Source of the DNA: JAWLBM01 sp041687675
Lineage (GTDB): Bacteria > Pseudomonadota > Alphaproteobacteria > Rhizobiales > Pleomorphomonadaceae
DNA: 64,000 nucleotides
Direction: 5' to 3'
Assembly (NCBI GenBank): GCA_041687675.1
Contig: JAWLBM010000016.1
Coordinates: 28,745-92,744 of the forward strand
A program made the translations under genes and the position numbers. The notes under the pieces are model-generated. The model saw only the letters and a list, made by a program, of their open reading frames with translations, was not told the origin of the DNA and did no database searches. Position 1 is the stretch's first letter; every line of letters starts with the position of its first letter. Below are positions 53,234 through 60,821 of this stretch, piece after piece.

Positions 53234-53398
53234 ATGGACAGGAACGGCATGGTTCGGGAACTGCCCGAGGCAACAGCCCGCATCCGGGTCGACCTCGAGC
53301 GCATCGAGGCTCTGCTCTCGGCTTTTCGCCGGCTCAATCGCGACGAGCGGCGGATGGTGCTGCAGGTCGCCCGGGAACTGGACGAAGACTTCGTTTGA
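53234..53398 (+). CDS. Small helical hypothetical protein, 54 aa
   Basis: Unknown. Start at 53,234 behind ACGGAGGG; an ATG 13 codons earlier lacks a ribosome site. The product is one or two amphipathic helices with heptad-like leucines (ATARIRVDLERIEALLSAF), ending DEDFV. The upstream 60 bp are AT-rich (TTGATAAAGTGTAAG near 53,178), a possible promoter. Could be a small regulator or dimerising protein; no family recognised. Confidence 0.5.
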   Translation: MDRNGMVRELPEATARIRVDLERIEALLSAFRRLNRDERRMVLQVARELDEDFV

Positions 53399-53448
53399 AA
53401 CCGGGGCAAGATGCCCAGGGTCGCTTCGACCGAGCGCGCAAGGCGAGT

Positions 53449-53655
53449 TCAGTGGTTCCGGCGAAGGCCGCTCGCGGCGGTCGTCTCCAGGCCGACCGGC
53501 GCGTCCGCCATCGACGCCGCGAGATCGCGCCATACGGCGGCGAGTTCGAGCCAGGCCCGGCGCGCGCCGGGGGCGGCGTCGATCTCGGCCATCTGCTCGG
53601 CCTCGGCTGCCCGCGACAGCAGTTCCTTCCGGGTCTTCGGATCTTTTTCAATCAT
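53449..53655 (-). CDS. Small helical hypothetical protein, 68 aa
   Basis: Unknown small protein, mostly helical (KTRKELLSRAAEAEQMAEID, then a WLELAAVWRDLAASM helix). The pattern resembles short uncharacterised rhizobial proteins. No ribosome site is visible: a perfect 14-bp palindrome abuts the ATG, so translation would be leaderless or start elsewhere. Confidence 0.5.
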   Translation of the reverse strand: MIEKDPKTRKELLSRAAEAEQMAEIDAAPGARRAWLELAAVWRDLAASMADAPVGLETTAASGLRRNH

Positions 53656-53669
53656 TCTAACATGTTAGA
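53656..53669. promoter_or_regulatory. Perfect 14-bp palindrome, candidate operator
   Basis: TCTAACATGTTAGA at 53,656-53,669 is a perfect inverted repeat in an AT-rich pocket, directly against the start of the 68-aa gene. Its size fits a dimeric winged-helix regulator site. The protein that would bind is not known. Confidence 0.45.
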
Positions 53670-53743
53670 CGCAGCGAGGTCCGGCGGCTATCGGGAATAC
53701 ACCTATTTTCCCTGCGAATTGCCGCCAGACGCCACTTAATCGA

Positions 53744-53998
53744 TCAATGAGCCGTGACTTCGGGCGCGACCGCCGCCTTCCCGGGCGGCTCCTCGCAGGC
53801 GCCGACCTCGTGGCCGATGCGCCAGATCTCCTCCAGCCGACTCTGCAGGAGGTCATGCTCGCCGGTCGCGCGAGCCTCTTCCTCGAAAGCGTCGAGGAGG
53901 GGAGTGACGAGTTGCAGAAAGGCCGCCCGGCGGCGCGCAGGCGGCAGACGGCGGAGCGTTCCGGCGGACCGCCGGACCGCCTCGATCAGCGGCGACAT
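53744..53998 (-). CDS. Small hypothetical protein, 84 aa
   Basis: Unknown; predicted all-helical (PPARRRAAFLQLVTPLLDAF and EEARATGEHDLLQSRLEEIW), with no signal or membrane segment. Shares the look of the neighbouring 68-aa protein. Start at the ATG 53,998. The opposite strand is also open here, but with low-complexity sequence. Confidence 0.5.
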   Translation of the reverse strand: MSPLIEAVRRSAGTLRRLPPARRRAAFLQLVTPLLDAFEEEARATGEHDLLQSRLEEIWRIGHEVGACEEPPGKAAVAPEVTAH

Positions 53999-54273
53999 GG
54001 CGTCTCTTCCCGGTCCTCGATCCCGCGGCCCGTTTCGCCGGACCGTCGTGCCTTTTCGCCGCGCTCACCCGGCGGCGCGAGGCCGCCGACCCCAGTCGAA
54101 CGCGGGCGATGACAACTTCCCGTCTATGTCCGCTGTCCGACGCTGTCAAGGAACGGACGGGCTTTGCCGGCTCACGGTCTCGTCATCGTGCCCCGTTGGC
54201 GGAATGTGCGCCGGGCGGACGCGGCGGGCCGGGCCGACACGGAAGCGTCGCAAACGGTCCATATCCTCGGCCG

Positions 54274-54807
54274 ATGATTCAAATCCTGCACCGTCGCGCC
54301 GGCCGTGCCGGCCTCGTCATCGCCGCCCTTCTCGCCGCCACGCCGACGCCGGCGGTGGCGGCCGGGGACGGGCCAGACGTCCTCGAGCGCTTCGTCGGTC
54401 GCTGGTCCGGGGCCGGGACGGTGCGGCGCAACGAGGCCAGCGGAGCGCAGTCGGTGAACTGCGGCATGCGCGGTCACCGGCGCGCCGGGGGCCTGAATTT
54501 CGCCGGCACCTGCCGGGCCCTCCTGATCTTCAGCCGATCCGTGAGCGTGGACGTCGCCCCCGACGGCCGCGGCCGCCTGGTGGGCAGCTACTCCGGTTCT
54601 GCCGCGGGCACCGCCGCGCTGACCGAGACGGCCCGCGACGCGACCAGCGTCGTGTTCCGCGTGGACTGGCCGAAGCCGGTCTACGGCGACACCGTCGCCG
54701 AGATGCGGATATCGGTCACCGGGACGGGGTTCCGCCTGACGGTCGTCGACGATGTCGCCGGCGCCCCCGAGCGGGTGACGGACCTCGCCTTCGAACCCGG
54801 CGCCTGA
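54274..54807 (+). CDS. Hypothetical secreted protein, 177 aa
   Basis: A twin-basic N-terminus (HRRAGRAGLVIAALLAATPT) and AVAA make a signal peptide, with cleavage near residue 30. The mature part starts ERFVGRWSGAGTVRRNE and alternates short beta strands to the end, which suggests a lipocalin-like or similar small barrel with two cysteines (C near 68 and 82). I cannot name a ligand. The true start is the ATG 54,274, since the open frame upstream has no coding character. Confidence 0.65.
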   Translation: MIQILHRRAGRAGLVIAALLAATPTPAVAAGDGPDVLERFVGRWSGAGTVRRNEASGAQSVNCGMRGHRRAGGLNFAGTCRALLIFSRSVSVDVAPDGRGRLVGSYSGSAAGTAALTETARDATSVVFRVDWPKPVYGDTVAEMRISVTGTGFRLTVVDDVAGAPERVTDLAFEPGA

Positions 54808-54844
54808 CGGCCGGGCGGCGGCGGCGAGCCGCCGGCCGGTCGCG

Positions 54845-55801
54845 TCAGCGTCGTCGCGCCAGGTTGCCGGCGATGACGCAGAGGAGTTCGAACATCATCG
54901 TCGCGCCGGCGATGGCGGTCATTCCGCCAACATCGAAGGGCGGGGCGACCTCGACCACGTCGGCGCCGACGATATCGACACCGTCGAGGAGGCGGAGCAT
55001 CTCCTGCGCCTCGCGGGTGGTGAAGCCTCCGACCTCCGGCGTTCCGGTGCCCGGTGCCATGGACGGGTCGATGCTGTCGATGTCGAAGGTGACGTAGGTC
55101 GGCAGCGAGCCGGCGATCTCGCGCGCCTCCGCCATCACCTCGGCCGCGCCGCGGCGGACGAACTCCTCCATGTAGATGATGCGGATGCCCTGGTCGCGCG
55201 CCCAGCCGTGTTCGTCGGGGTCGTAGATCGACCCTCGGATGCCGATCTGGACGACGCGCTTGGGATCGAGCAGGCCCTCCTCGATCGCCCGGCGGAACGG
55301 CGTGCCGTGGGTGTAGGGGTTGTCGCCGAAGTAGGTGTCGTTGGTGTCGGAATGGGCGTCGAAGTGGATGAGGCCGACCGGCCGCTCCTTCGCCACGGCC
55401 CGGAGCACCGGGAGCGTGGTCAGATGGTCGCCGCCCGCCACCAGCGGGATCGCGCCCGCGGCGACGATCTTCGCCATGTCCGCCTCGATCCGGGCGAGCC
55501 CGTCGAGGAGGTTGATCGGGTTCACCGAAAGGTCGCCGACGTCGGCGACGTTGACAAGGTTGAACGGGGCGACCTTGGTCACATGGTGCACCCGCCGCAT
55601 CAGGCTCGACTGGTTGCGGATCTCGCGCGGGCCGTGGCGCGCCCCGGCCCGGTTGGTGGTGCCGCCGTCGAAGGGAATGCCGACGAGGGCGACGTCGAGG
55701 CCCTCGGCCGAGGCCACGGCCGGCAGGCGCATGAAGGTGGCGAGGCCGGCGAAGCGGGGAACGACGGCCGCGTCGACCGGCTGGTGGAAGGCTGCTGTCA
55801 T
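54845..55801 (-). CDS. speB: Agmatinase-family ureohydrolase
   Basis: Mn-dependent hydrolase releasing urea from a guanidino substrate. 318 residues with the complete metal set: GGDH (His126), HFDAHSDTND (Asp148, His150, Asp152), and FDIDSIDP (Asp240, Asp242). The N-terminal FDGGTTNRAGARHGPREIRNQS is typical of agmatinase, guanidinobutyrase and guanidinopropionase, which cannot be told apart from the sequence alone. Last gene of a seven-gene operon; start overlaps the creatininase stop. The context, uptake system plus creatininase plus two dehydrogenases, argues for a catabolic guanidino substrate rather than polyamine synthesis, so speB is only a family label. Confidence 0.88.
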   Translation of the reverse strand: MTAAFHQPVDAAVVPRFAGLATFMRLPAVASAEGLDVALVGIPFDGGTTNRAGARHGPREIRNQSSLMRRVHHVTKVAPFNLVNVADVGDLSVNPINLLDGLARIEADMAKIVAAGAIPLVAGGDHLTTLPVLRAVAKERPVGLIHFDAHSDTNDTYFGDNPYTHGTPFRRAIEEGLLDPKRVVQIGIRGSIYDPDEHGWARDQGIRIIYMEEFVRRGAAEVMAEAREIAGSLPTYVTFDIDSIDPSMAPGTGTPEVGGFTTREAQEMLRLLDGVDIVGADVVEVAPPFDVGGMTAIAGATMMFELLCVIAGNLARRR

Positions 55802-56580
55802 GTCGTCTCACCCTGGTGGAATTCTTCGTTGAGATACTCGGTCATCCGTCCGACCACGTCGGCGAGGAGCCACTCGCCCTTCCCGGCGCTGGACCCCTCG
55901 GTCAGCGACAGCACGCCGGAGGGCGGCACCTCGTCGGCGGGGCGGGGATAGCGGTCGTAGGGCCGGAACCGCGCCGGTCCGTCGTGGAGGGCGCGGGAGA
56001 GGTCGACGAGGTCGGGCCGGAGCGACAGCATCAGCGAGGTCTCGAGGACGCTGGCGTGCTCGAGCTCGATCCCCGGGTAGCCATCGGGAAAGATGCGGTC
56101 CAGCGTCTCCGGCCGGACCAACTCCCAATGGTCGAAGCGCAGGATCGTCAGGTCCCCGCAGCGGTCGCGGCCGATCTGGTCGAGGGCGAGCTCGATCCCC
56201 TCGATCGCCGGGCCGATGTTCTCGTAGTGGCCGTTGACCACGACGATCCGGCGCACCTTCTGGCGAACGAGGTCGACGATCACGTCCCGGACGATGGCCG
56301 AAAAGACGCCGGCGCTGATGTTCACCGTGCCCGGGAAGGCCGGCCCGCCGCCGGTGCGCGGCTGCGAACGGACGCCGTAGGCGACCGTCGGTGCGACGAG
56401 CCCGCCGACCTTGCGGGCGACTCGCTCCGAGATCGCCGTCGGGATCACGACGTCGACGCCGACCGCCATGTGGCAGCCGTGCTGCTCGGTGGATCCGAGC
56501 GGCAGGAACACCGGCGCGCCGGCGGCGACGCGGCGCTCCACCTCGGGCCAGGCAAGGTCGGCCAGGAAGACGCTGTCCAT
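55798..56580 (-). CDS. Creatininase-family amidohydrolase
   Basis: 260 residues. The five metal ligands of Pseudomonas creatininase (E34, H36, D45, H120, E122) all have counterparts with constant offset: E32 and H34 in LGSTEQHG, D43 in VGVDVVIP, and H118 and E120 in VNGHYEN. The NGHYEN form with Glu favours true creatinine-type lactam hydrolysis over the MftE-like peptidase or F420-ligase-like relatives, but substrates vary in this family. Coupled to the ureohydrolase gene (ATGA). Eight bases separate it from the upstream SDR gene. Confidence 0.85.
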   Translation of the reverse strand: MDSVFLADLAWPEVERRVAAGAPVFLPLGSTEQHGCHMAVGVDVVIPTAISERVARKVGGLVAPTVAYGVRSQPRTGGGPAFPGTVNISAGVFSAIVRDVIVDLVRQKVRRIVVVNGHYENIGPAIEGIELALDQIGRDRCGDLTILRFDHWELVRPETLDRIFPDGYPGIELEHASVLETSLMLSLRPDLVDLSRALHDGPARFRPYDRYPRPADEVPPSGVLSLTEGSSAGKGEWLLADVVGRMTEYLNEEFHQGETT

Positions 56581-56588
56581 CTCGTTCC

Positions 56589-57296
56589 TCAGGTCATCGC
56601 GGCGCCGCCGTTGGCGCCGAGGCACTGGCCGGTGAAGAAGGTGGCGCCGGGCCCGGCGAGGAAGACGACCGCCGCCGCAACCTCCTCGGGCCGGCCGACG
56701 CGACCGAGCGGGTGGGCCGTCTCGGCCCGCCGCTGCGCCTCGTCGAGCTGCTCGAAGCCGAGCAGCGGGGTGTCGGTCGGTCCCGGCGCGACGGCATTGA
56801 CCAGGATCCGCGGCGCGAGCTCGCGCGCCCACGACCGGGTGAGCCCGACCAGGGCCGCCTTGGTGGCGACATAGACGGACGCGTCGGCGCGCCCGAGATG
56901 GGCGAGCTCGGAGGCTATGTTGACGATCCGGCCGCCGTCCCGGAGATGCGGCAGCGCCTCGCGGGCGACGAGAATCGCCCCGCGCACGTTGACCGCGAAC
57001 ATGCGGTCGACATGTGCGGCGGTGACCGCGCCGAGTGGCGCCTCCTCGAGGATCCCGGCGTTGTTGACCAGGATGTCGAGCCCGCCGAGCTGGCGGGACG
57101 CCTCGGCCACCGCGGCCGCCACGGCGGTCTCGTCCGAGAGGTCGCAGGCGAGGATCGGCACGTCCCTTTTGGCGGCGCGGAGGTCGAGACCGACCACCGC
57201 GGCTCCCTCGGCGCGGAGCGCGAGCGCGGTGGCCCGGCCGATGCCGCTGGCCGCGCCGGTGACGAGGGCAGTCTTGCCGTCCAGCGCGCCTACCAT
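56589..57296 (-). CDS. SDR family oxidoreductase 1
   Basis: Classical short-chain dehydrogenase, 235 residues. Cofactor motif TGAASGIGRA, VVGLDLRAA (an Asp after beta-2, favouring NAD), CDLSDET, LVNNAGIL, and the catalytic Ser in NIASELAHLGRAD with YVATK 13 residues later. C-terminus GATFFTGQCLGANGG is typical. Start at 57,296 overlaps the end of the second SDR gene by seven bases. Probably oxidises a hydroxyl in the operon's substrate or product. Confidence 0.88.
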   Translation of the reverse strand: MVGALDGKTALVTGAASGIGRATALALRAEGAAVVGLDLRAAKRDVPILACDLSDETAVAAAVAEASRQLGGLDILVNNAGILEEAPLGAVTAAHVDRMFAVNVRGAILVAREALPHLRDGGRIVNIASELAHLGRADASVYVATKAALVGLTRSWARELAPRILVNAVAPGPTDTPLLGFEQLDEAQRRAETAHPLGRVGRPEEVAAAVVFLAGPGATFFTGQCLGANGGAAMT

Positions 57297-58045
57297 GGCA
57301 CCTCTCCCCGGTCGACGCCGAGCGACTGGCCGGTGATGGTCCGTGACGCGTCGGAGGCGAGGAAGAGGTATGCCTCGGCCACGTCCTCCGGCTCCATCAG
57401 CCCGGGCAGCGCCTGGCCGGCGACGATCTCGTCCAGAAGCTCGCCCTCGGGCCGGCCGGTAGCGGCGGCCATCCGGCCGAGCGAGCGCATCGACGCCTCG
57501 GTCCGGACCCAGCCCGGGCAGACGGCGTTGACGCGGATGCCGCGCAGGCCGAGCTCGCGCGCCCATGTCTTGGTCAGCCCGATCACCGCGTGCTTGGAGG
57601 CGACGTAGGCGTCGAAGGCGGGCTCGGCGACCCGGCCCCAGATCGAGGCGGTGTTCACGATCGCCCCGCCCGCCGGGATCCGGGGGAGGGCGAGCCGGGT
57701 CACCGTGGCGGTCCCGACGACGTTGATCGAGACGATGCGCCGGACGGCCGCGAGCACCTCGTCGCCGGGATCGGTCACCGGCGTCATCAGCTCCAGCCCG
57801 GCGTTGTTGACGAGGACGTCGATCCGCTCGATCGCAGCAAGGGCCGCCCGGACGGCGGCCGCATCGGTAATGTCGGCCACAGCGCCGCTGCCGCCGAGCT
57901 CGGCCGCCCGCGCCACCACCGCCGGGTCATCGGCGAGGAGATGGAGCCGCGCGCCTGCCTCGGCGAAGCGCCGGGCAATTCCGAGCCCGATGCCGCGGCT
58001 CGACCCGGTGATCACCGCGACCCTGCCGTCGAGCGCCCCGCTCAT
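57290..58045 (-). CDS. SDR family oxidoreductase 2
   Basis: 251 residues. TGSSRGIGLG cofactor loop, VNNAGLEL, catalytic Ser in VNTASIWGR and YVASK, and the closing SRTITGQSLGVDRGE. Not a close copy of SDR 1: the two share only the common fold motifs. Start overlaps the ATPase gene stop (ATGA), so the transporter and enzyme genes are translated as one unit. Confidence 0.88.
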   Translation of the reverse strand: MSGALDGRVAVITGSSRGIGLGIARRFAEAGARLHLLADDPAVVARAAELGGSGAVADITDAAAVRAALAAIERIDVLVNNAGLELMTPVTDPGDEVLAAVRRIVSINVVGTATVTRLALPRIPAGGAIVNTASIWGRVAEPAFDAYVASKHAVIGLTKTWARELGLRGIRVNAVCPGWVRTEASMRSLGRMAAATGRPEGELLDEIVAGQALPGLMEPEDVAEAYLFLASDASRTITGQSLGVDRGEVPW

Positions 58046-58815
58046 GCCACCTCCCGCGTCTCGTTGCGGATGAGGTGCAGCACGTGGTTGCGCAGATCGA
58101 AGAAGGCGGAGGTCTCGCGCACGTCGAGGGTCCGCTCGGCGCCGAGCGCGGCGGTGACGTCGATGTCGGCGACGATGGTCGCCGGGCGGGAGGAGAACAG
58201 CACGATGCGGTCCGCCAGGAACACCGCCTCCTCGACGTCGTGGGTGACGAAGATGACCGTCTTCGCCTCGCGCTTCTGGATCTCGCGCAGCTGCACCTGC
58301 AGCCGCTCGCGGGTCAGCGCGTCGAGGGCGCCGAAGGGTTCGTCCATCAGCAGAACCTCGGAACCTGCCGCGAGCGTGCGGGCGATGGCGACGCGCTGGC
58401 GCATGCCCCCCGAGATCCGGTTGGGGAAGGAGCCGGCGAAGTCGGTGAGGCCGACGAGGTCGAGGTAGTGGCGCACCCGCGCCTGCTTCTCTGCCGCCGG
58501 GATGTCGGAGCGGTAGCGCATGCCGAAGGCGATGTTCTGCGCCACCGTCAGCCAGGGGAAGGAGGAGTAGGACTGGAACACCATGCCGCGCCGGCGGTCG
58601 GGCCTGTCGACCCGCTCGCCGTCGAGTTCGATCCAGCCCTCGGTCGGGTGGTCGAGCCCGCCGACCATGCGCATCAGGGTGGTCTTGCCGCAGCCCGAGG
58701 GCCCGAGGAACACCACGAGGGCGTGCCGGTCGATGCCGAGGTCGGTGCGCTGGACGACGTTCACCCGGCCGAACGACTTGGTGACGCCGTGGAAGCGGAG
58801 GTAGTCGGTGCTCAC
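58042..58815 (-). CDS. ABC transporter ATP-binding protein (nitrate/taurine type)
   Basis: 257 residues from a GTG at 58,815. Walker A GPSGCGKTT (38-46), a Q-loop in VFQSYSSFPWLTV, signature ISGGMRQRVAIARTL, Walker B VLLMDEPFGALD, and VTHDVEEAVFLADRI. This is the SsuB/TauB/NrtD class used for sulfonates, taurine, nitrate, thiamine precursors and other small organics. It energises the permease encoded eight bases upstream. Confidence 0.93.
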   Translation of the reverse strand: MSTDYLRFHGVTKSFGRVNVVQRTDLGIDRHALVVFLGPSGCGKTTLMRMVGGLDHPTEGWIELDGERVDRPDRRRGMVFQSYSSFPWLTVAQNIAFGMRYRSDIPAAEKQARVRHYLDLVGLTDFAGSFPNRISGGMRQRVAIARTLAAGSEVLLMDEPFGALDALTRERLQVQLREIQKREAKTVIFVTHDVEEAVFLADRIVLFSSRPATIVADIDVTAALGAERTLDVRETSAFFDLRNHVLHLIRNETREVA

Positions 58816-58823
58816 GGCGGCCC

Positions 58824-59714
58824 TCACAGGTAGCGGAACATGCGGCGGTGGAGGAGGCGGAGCAGCTGGTCGGTAACGAGGCCGATCAGGCCGATCACGA
58901 CCACGCCGGCCATCACCTCGGGCGTCTTGACGAAGCGCCGGGCGGTCCAGATCACGTAGCCGATGCCGCTGTCGGCGGCGACGATCTCGGCGATGATGAG
59001 ATAGGTCCAGCACCAGCCGAGGGTGATCCTGAGGTTGTCGACCAGCGACGGCCCCATGGAACGCAGCGCCACGTCCTTCATCACCTGCCAGGAGTTGGCG
59101 CCGACGGTGCGGGCCACCTCGACATATTCGTGCGGCACCCGGCGCATGTCGTCGGCAATCATCAGCACCAGCTGGAAGAAGGTGCCGAGCCAGAGCAGGA
59201 AGATCTTCGTCGTCTCGTCGACGCCGAACCAGATGATCGACAGCGGCACCAGCGCGGGGACCGGCAGGTAGCGGATGAAGTCGACCATCGGCTCGAGCGA
59301 GGCGCCGACGATGCGGTAGCTGCTCATCAGGATGCCGATCGGGATCGCCATCGCCGCGGCGATCAGGAACGCGGTCCAGACGCGGCCGGTGGAGACGACC
59401 ACGTGGTAGAGGAGGTTCTGCGTGGTCAGCATCGACCACAGCGCCTGCAGCACGGCGCTCGGCGACGGCAGGAACTGCGGCGCGATCCAGGCCATCCGGG
59501 AGGCGAACTCCCAGACGGCGAGGACGGCGAGCGCCGCGAGCACGCCGACGATCACCTCGACGCCCGGCGCGGCACGTCCGCGGAAGGTGAAGAGGCCGGT
59601 GACCGCGTTCGACAGTCCCGAGGTCTTCGCCGGGCCTGACCGCCCCTCGCGATCGGACGCCGGCCGGTCGAGGCGCCCGCCGGCGGGCGCCTCCCCGGCG
59701 ACGGGCGGGCTCAG
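58824..59714 (-). CDS. ABC transporter permease (nitrate/taurine type), start uncertain
   Basis: About 260-296 residues with six membrane helices and the inner-membrane-component loop EVARTVGANSWQVMKDVALR (EAA motif region). No ATG, GTG or TTG in frame precedes the first membrane helix. The given end assumes a CTG at 59,714 that overlaps the substrate-binding protein stop as CTGA behind an AGGTGGGG-like site; a CTG at 59,615 is the alternative. The first ATG is within the first helix region and would remove it. The body of the gene is certain, the start is not. Confidence 0.85.
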   Translation of the reverse strand: MSPPVAGEAPAGGRLDRPASDREGRSGPAKTSGLSNAVTGLFTFRGRAAPGVEVIVGVLAALAVLAVWEFASRMAWIAPQFLPSPSAVLQALWSMLTTQNLLYHVVVSTGRVWTAFLIAAAMAIPIGILMSSYRIVGASLEPMVDFIRYLPVPALVPLSIIWFGVDETTKIFLLWLGTFFQLVLMIADDMRRVPHEYVEVARTVGANSWQVMKDVALRSMGPSLVDNLRITLGWCWTYLIIAEIVAADSGIGYVIWTARRFVKTPEVMAGVVVIGLIGLVTDQLLRLLHRRMFRYL

Positions 59715-60703
59715 TTGGACCCCACCTGGTTGATCACGGAGTTGTCGATCTGCTCCTCCGCCACCAGTTCGGTCTCCGCGGCGCCGTTCTCGAGGTTGAG
59801 CTGCATCACGGTCTCGAAGACCTCGTGCAGCGTCCCGCGCTCGCCGGTCGCGCCCATGTAGGCCTTGGCCTCGGCGAGGTCGTTGTAGCCGAGGCTGGTC
59901 TCGACCACCTCGGTCACCTCGTCCGGGGTGAGGCCGAAGTGCGGCGCGGCGATCTCGGCGAACTTCTGCGGCTCGGCCTTGATGAAGTCCACGGCCTCGT
60001 AGATGCAGCCGAGGAAGCGGGCGTACTTGTCCGGGTTGGCGGCAAGGTCGTCGTTGCGGGCGATGATCACGTCGATGATGAGGCCCGGGTAGTCCTTCGA
60101 GGTCACCATGGCGCGCGCGCCGGACCGGCCGGAGGCCTTGATGGCCTGGGACATGAACGGCTCGTAGGTGGCGATCGCCGCGATCGAGTCGTCGGCGAAG
60201 ACGGCCGCCGTGTCGGCGGTGGCAATGTCCTTCACCGTCAGGTCGTCGAGGGTCATGCCGGCCTGCTTCAGCTCCATCTGGAGGAGGAGGCGGGACGGTA
60301 TGTTCGGCTCGGCGGCGATGGTCTTGCCCTTGAGGTCGGCGACCGACTGGATCTTCTCGTCGGTGATCACCCCGTCGCCGCCGACCGACTCGTCGATGGT
60401 GCCGATGATGATGCCCGGGGTCGACTTGTCGCGCGGGCGGCCCTGGTACTCGCCGACCGAGCGCATCTGCACCTCGATATCGCCGCGGGCCATCGCGGCC
60501 ATGACGTTGGTGAGGTCGTCCTCGAAGCGTATCGAGACGTCGAGGTCCTTCTCCTCGAAGCAGCCGAGGTCCTGTGCGACGTGCACCGGCGCGAAGCCGA
60601 GCCAGGTCGGCGCCAGGATGCGGATCTCGTCGGCCGCAGCGGCAGCCTGTGCGCCGGCCAGGAGCGCGGCAGCGGAAACGGCGGTGGTGATCAGCTTCTT
60701 CAT
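59711..60703 (-). CDS. ABC transporter substrate-binding protein (NMT1/TauA-like)
   Basis: 330 residues; signal peptide KKLITTAVSAAALLAGAQAA with AAAADE cleavage, no lipobox, so a soluble periplasmic binder. The fold markers are PTWLGFAPVHVAQDLGCFEEKDLDV, ADLKGKTIAAEPNIPSRLLL and IATYEPFMSQAI, typical of NMT1/THI5-like and TauA-like binders. Several acidic residues could suit a cationic ligand, though this is only a guess. First gene of the seven-gene leftward operon, divergent from the LysR regulator. Confidence 0.9.
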   Translation of the reverse strand: MKKLITTAVSAAALLAGAQAAAAADEIRILAPTWLGFAPVHVAQDLGCFEEKDLDVSIRFEDDLTNVMAAMARGDIEVQMRSVGEYQGRPRDKSTPGIIIGTIDESVGGDGVITDEKIQSVADLKGKTIAAEPNIPSRLLLQMELKQAGMTLDDLTVKDIATADTAAVFADDSIAAIATYEPFMSQAIKASGRSGARAMVTSKDYPGLIIDVIIARNDDLAANPDKYARFLGCIYEAVDFIKAEPQKFAEIAAPHFGLTPDEVTEVVETSLGYNDLAEAKAYMGATGERGTLHEVFETVMQLNLENGAAETELVAEEQIDNSVINQVGSN

Positions 60704-60821
60704 GATTGACCCCTCTGTTGGCTTTTGCCCCAGCTTCGTCGATCCGGCATTTATGTAAATCACTTTGTTTTGATCCTTGCATCAATTAGCGTCGATGTGA
60801 GGTTGGCAGGGGGAAGCGGCG
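60704..60821. promoter_or_regulatory. Divergent control region of the ABC/creatininase operon and lysR
   Basis: 118 bp and the most AT-rich patch of this part of the window. ATTTATGTAAAT at 60,749-60,760 is an inverted repeat (ATTTA/TAAAT) of the kind LysR regulators bind, and CTTTGTTTTGATCC and GCATCAATTAG follow. The layout, regulator gene on one side and target operon on the other, is the classical LysR arrangement. No exact -35/-10 pair can be fixed on either strand. Confidence 0.5.

Noticed and set aside
54845..55801. Arginine decarboxylase-agmatinase polyamine synthesis operon
   Set aside because: No decarboxylase gene is present and the ureohydrolase is coupled to a transporter, dehydrogenases and a creatininase, which points to catabolism.
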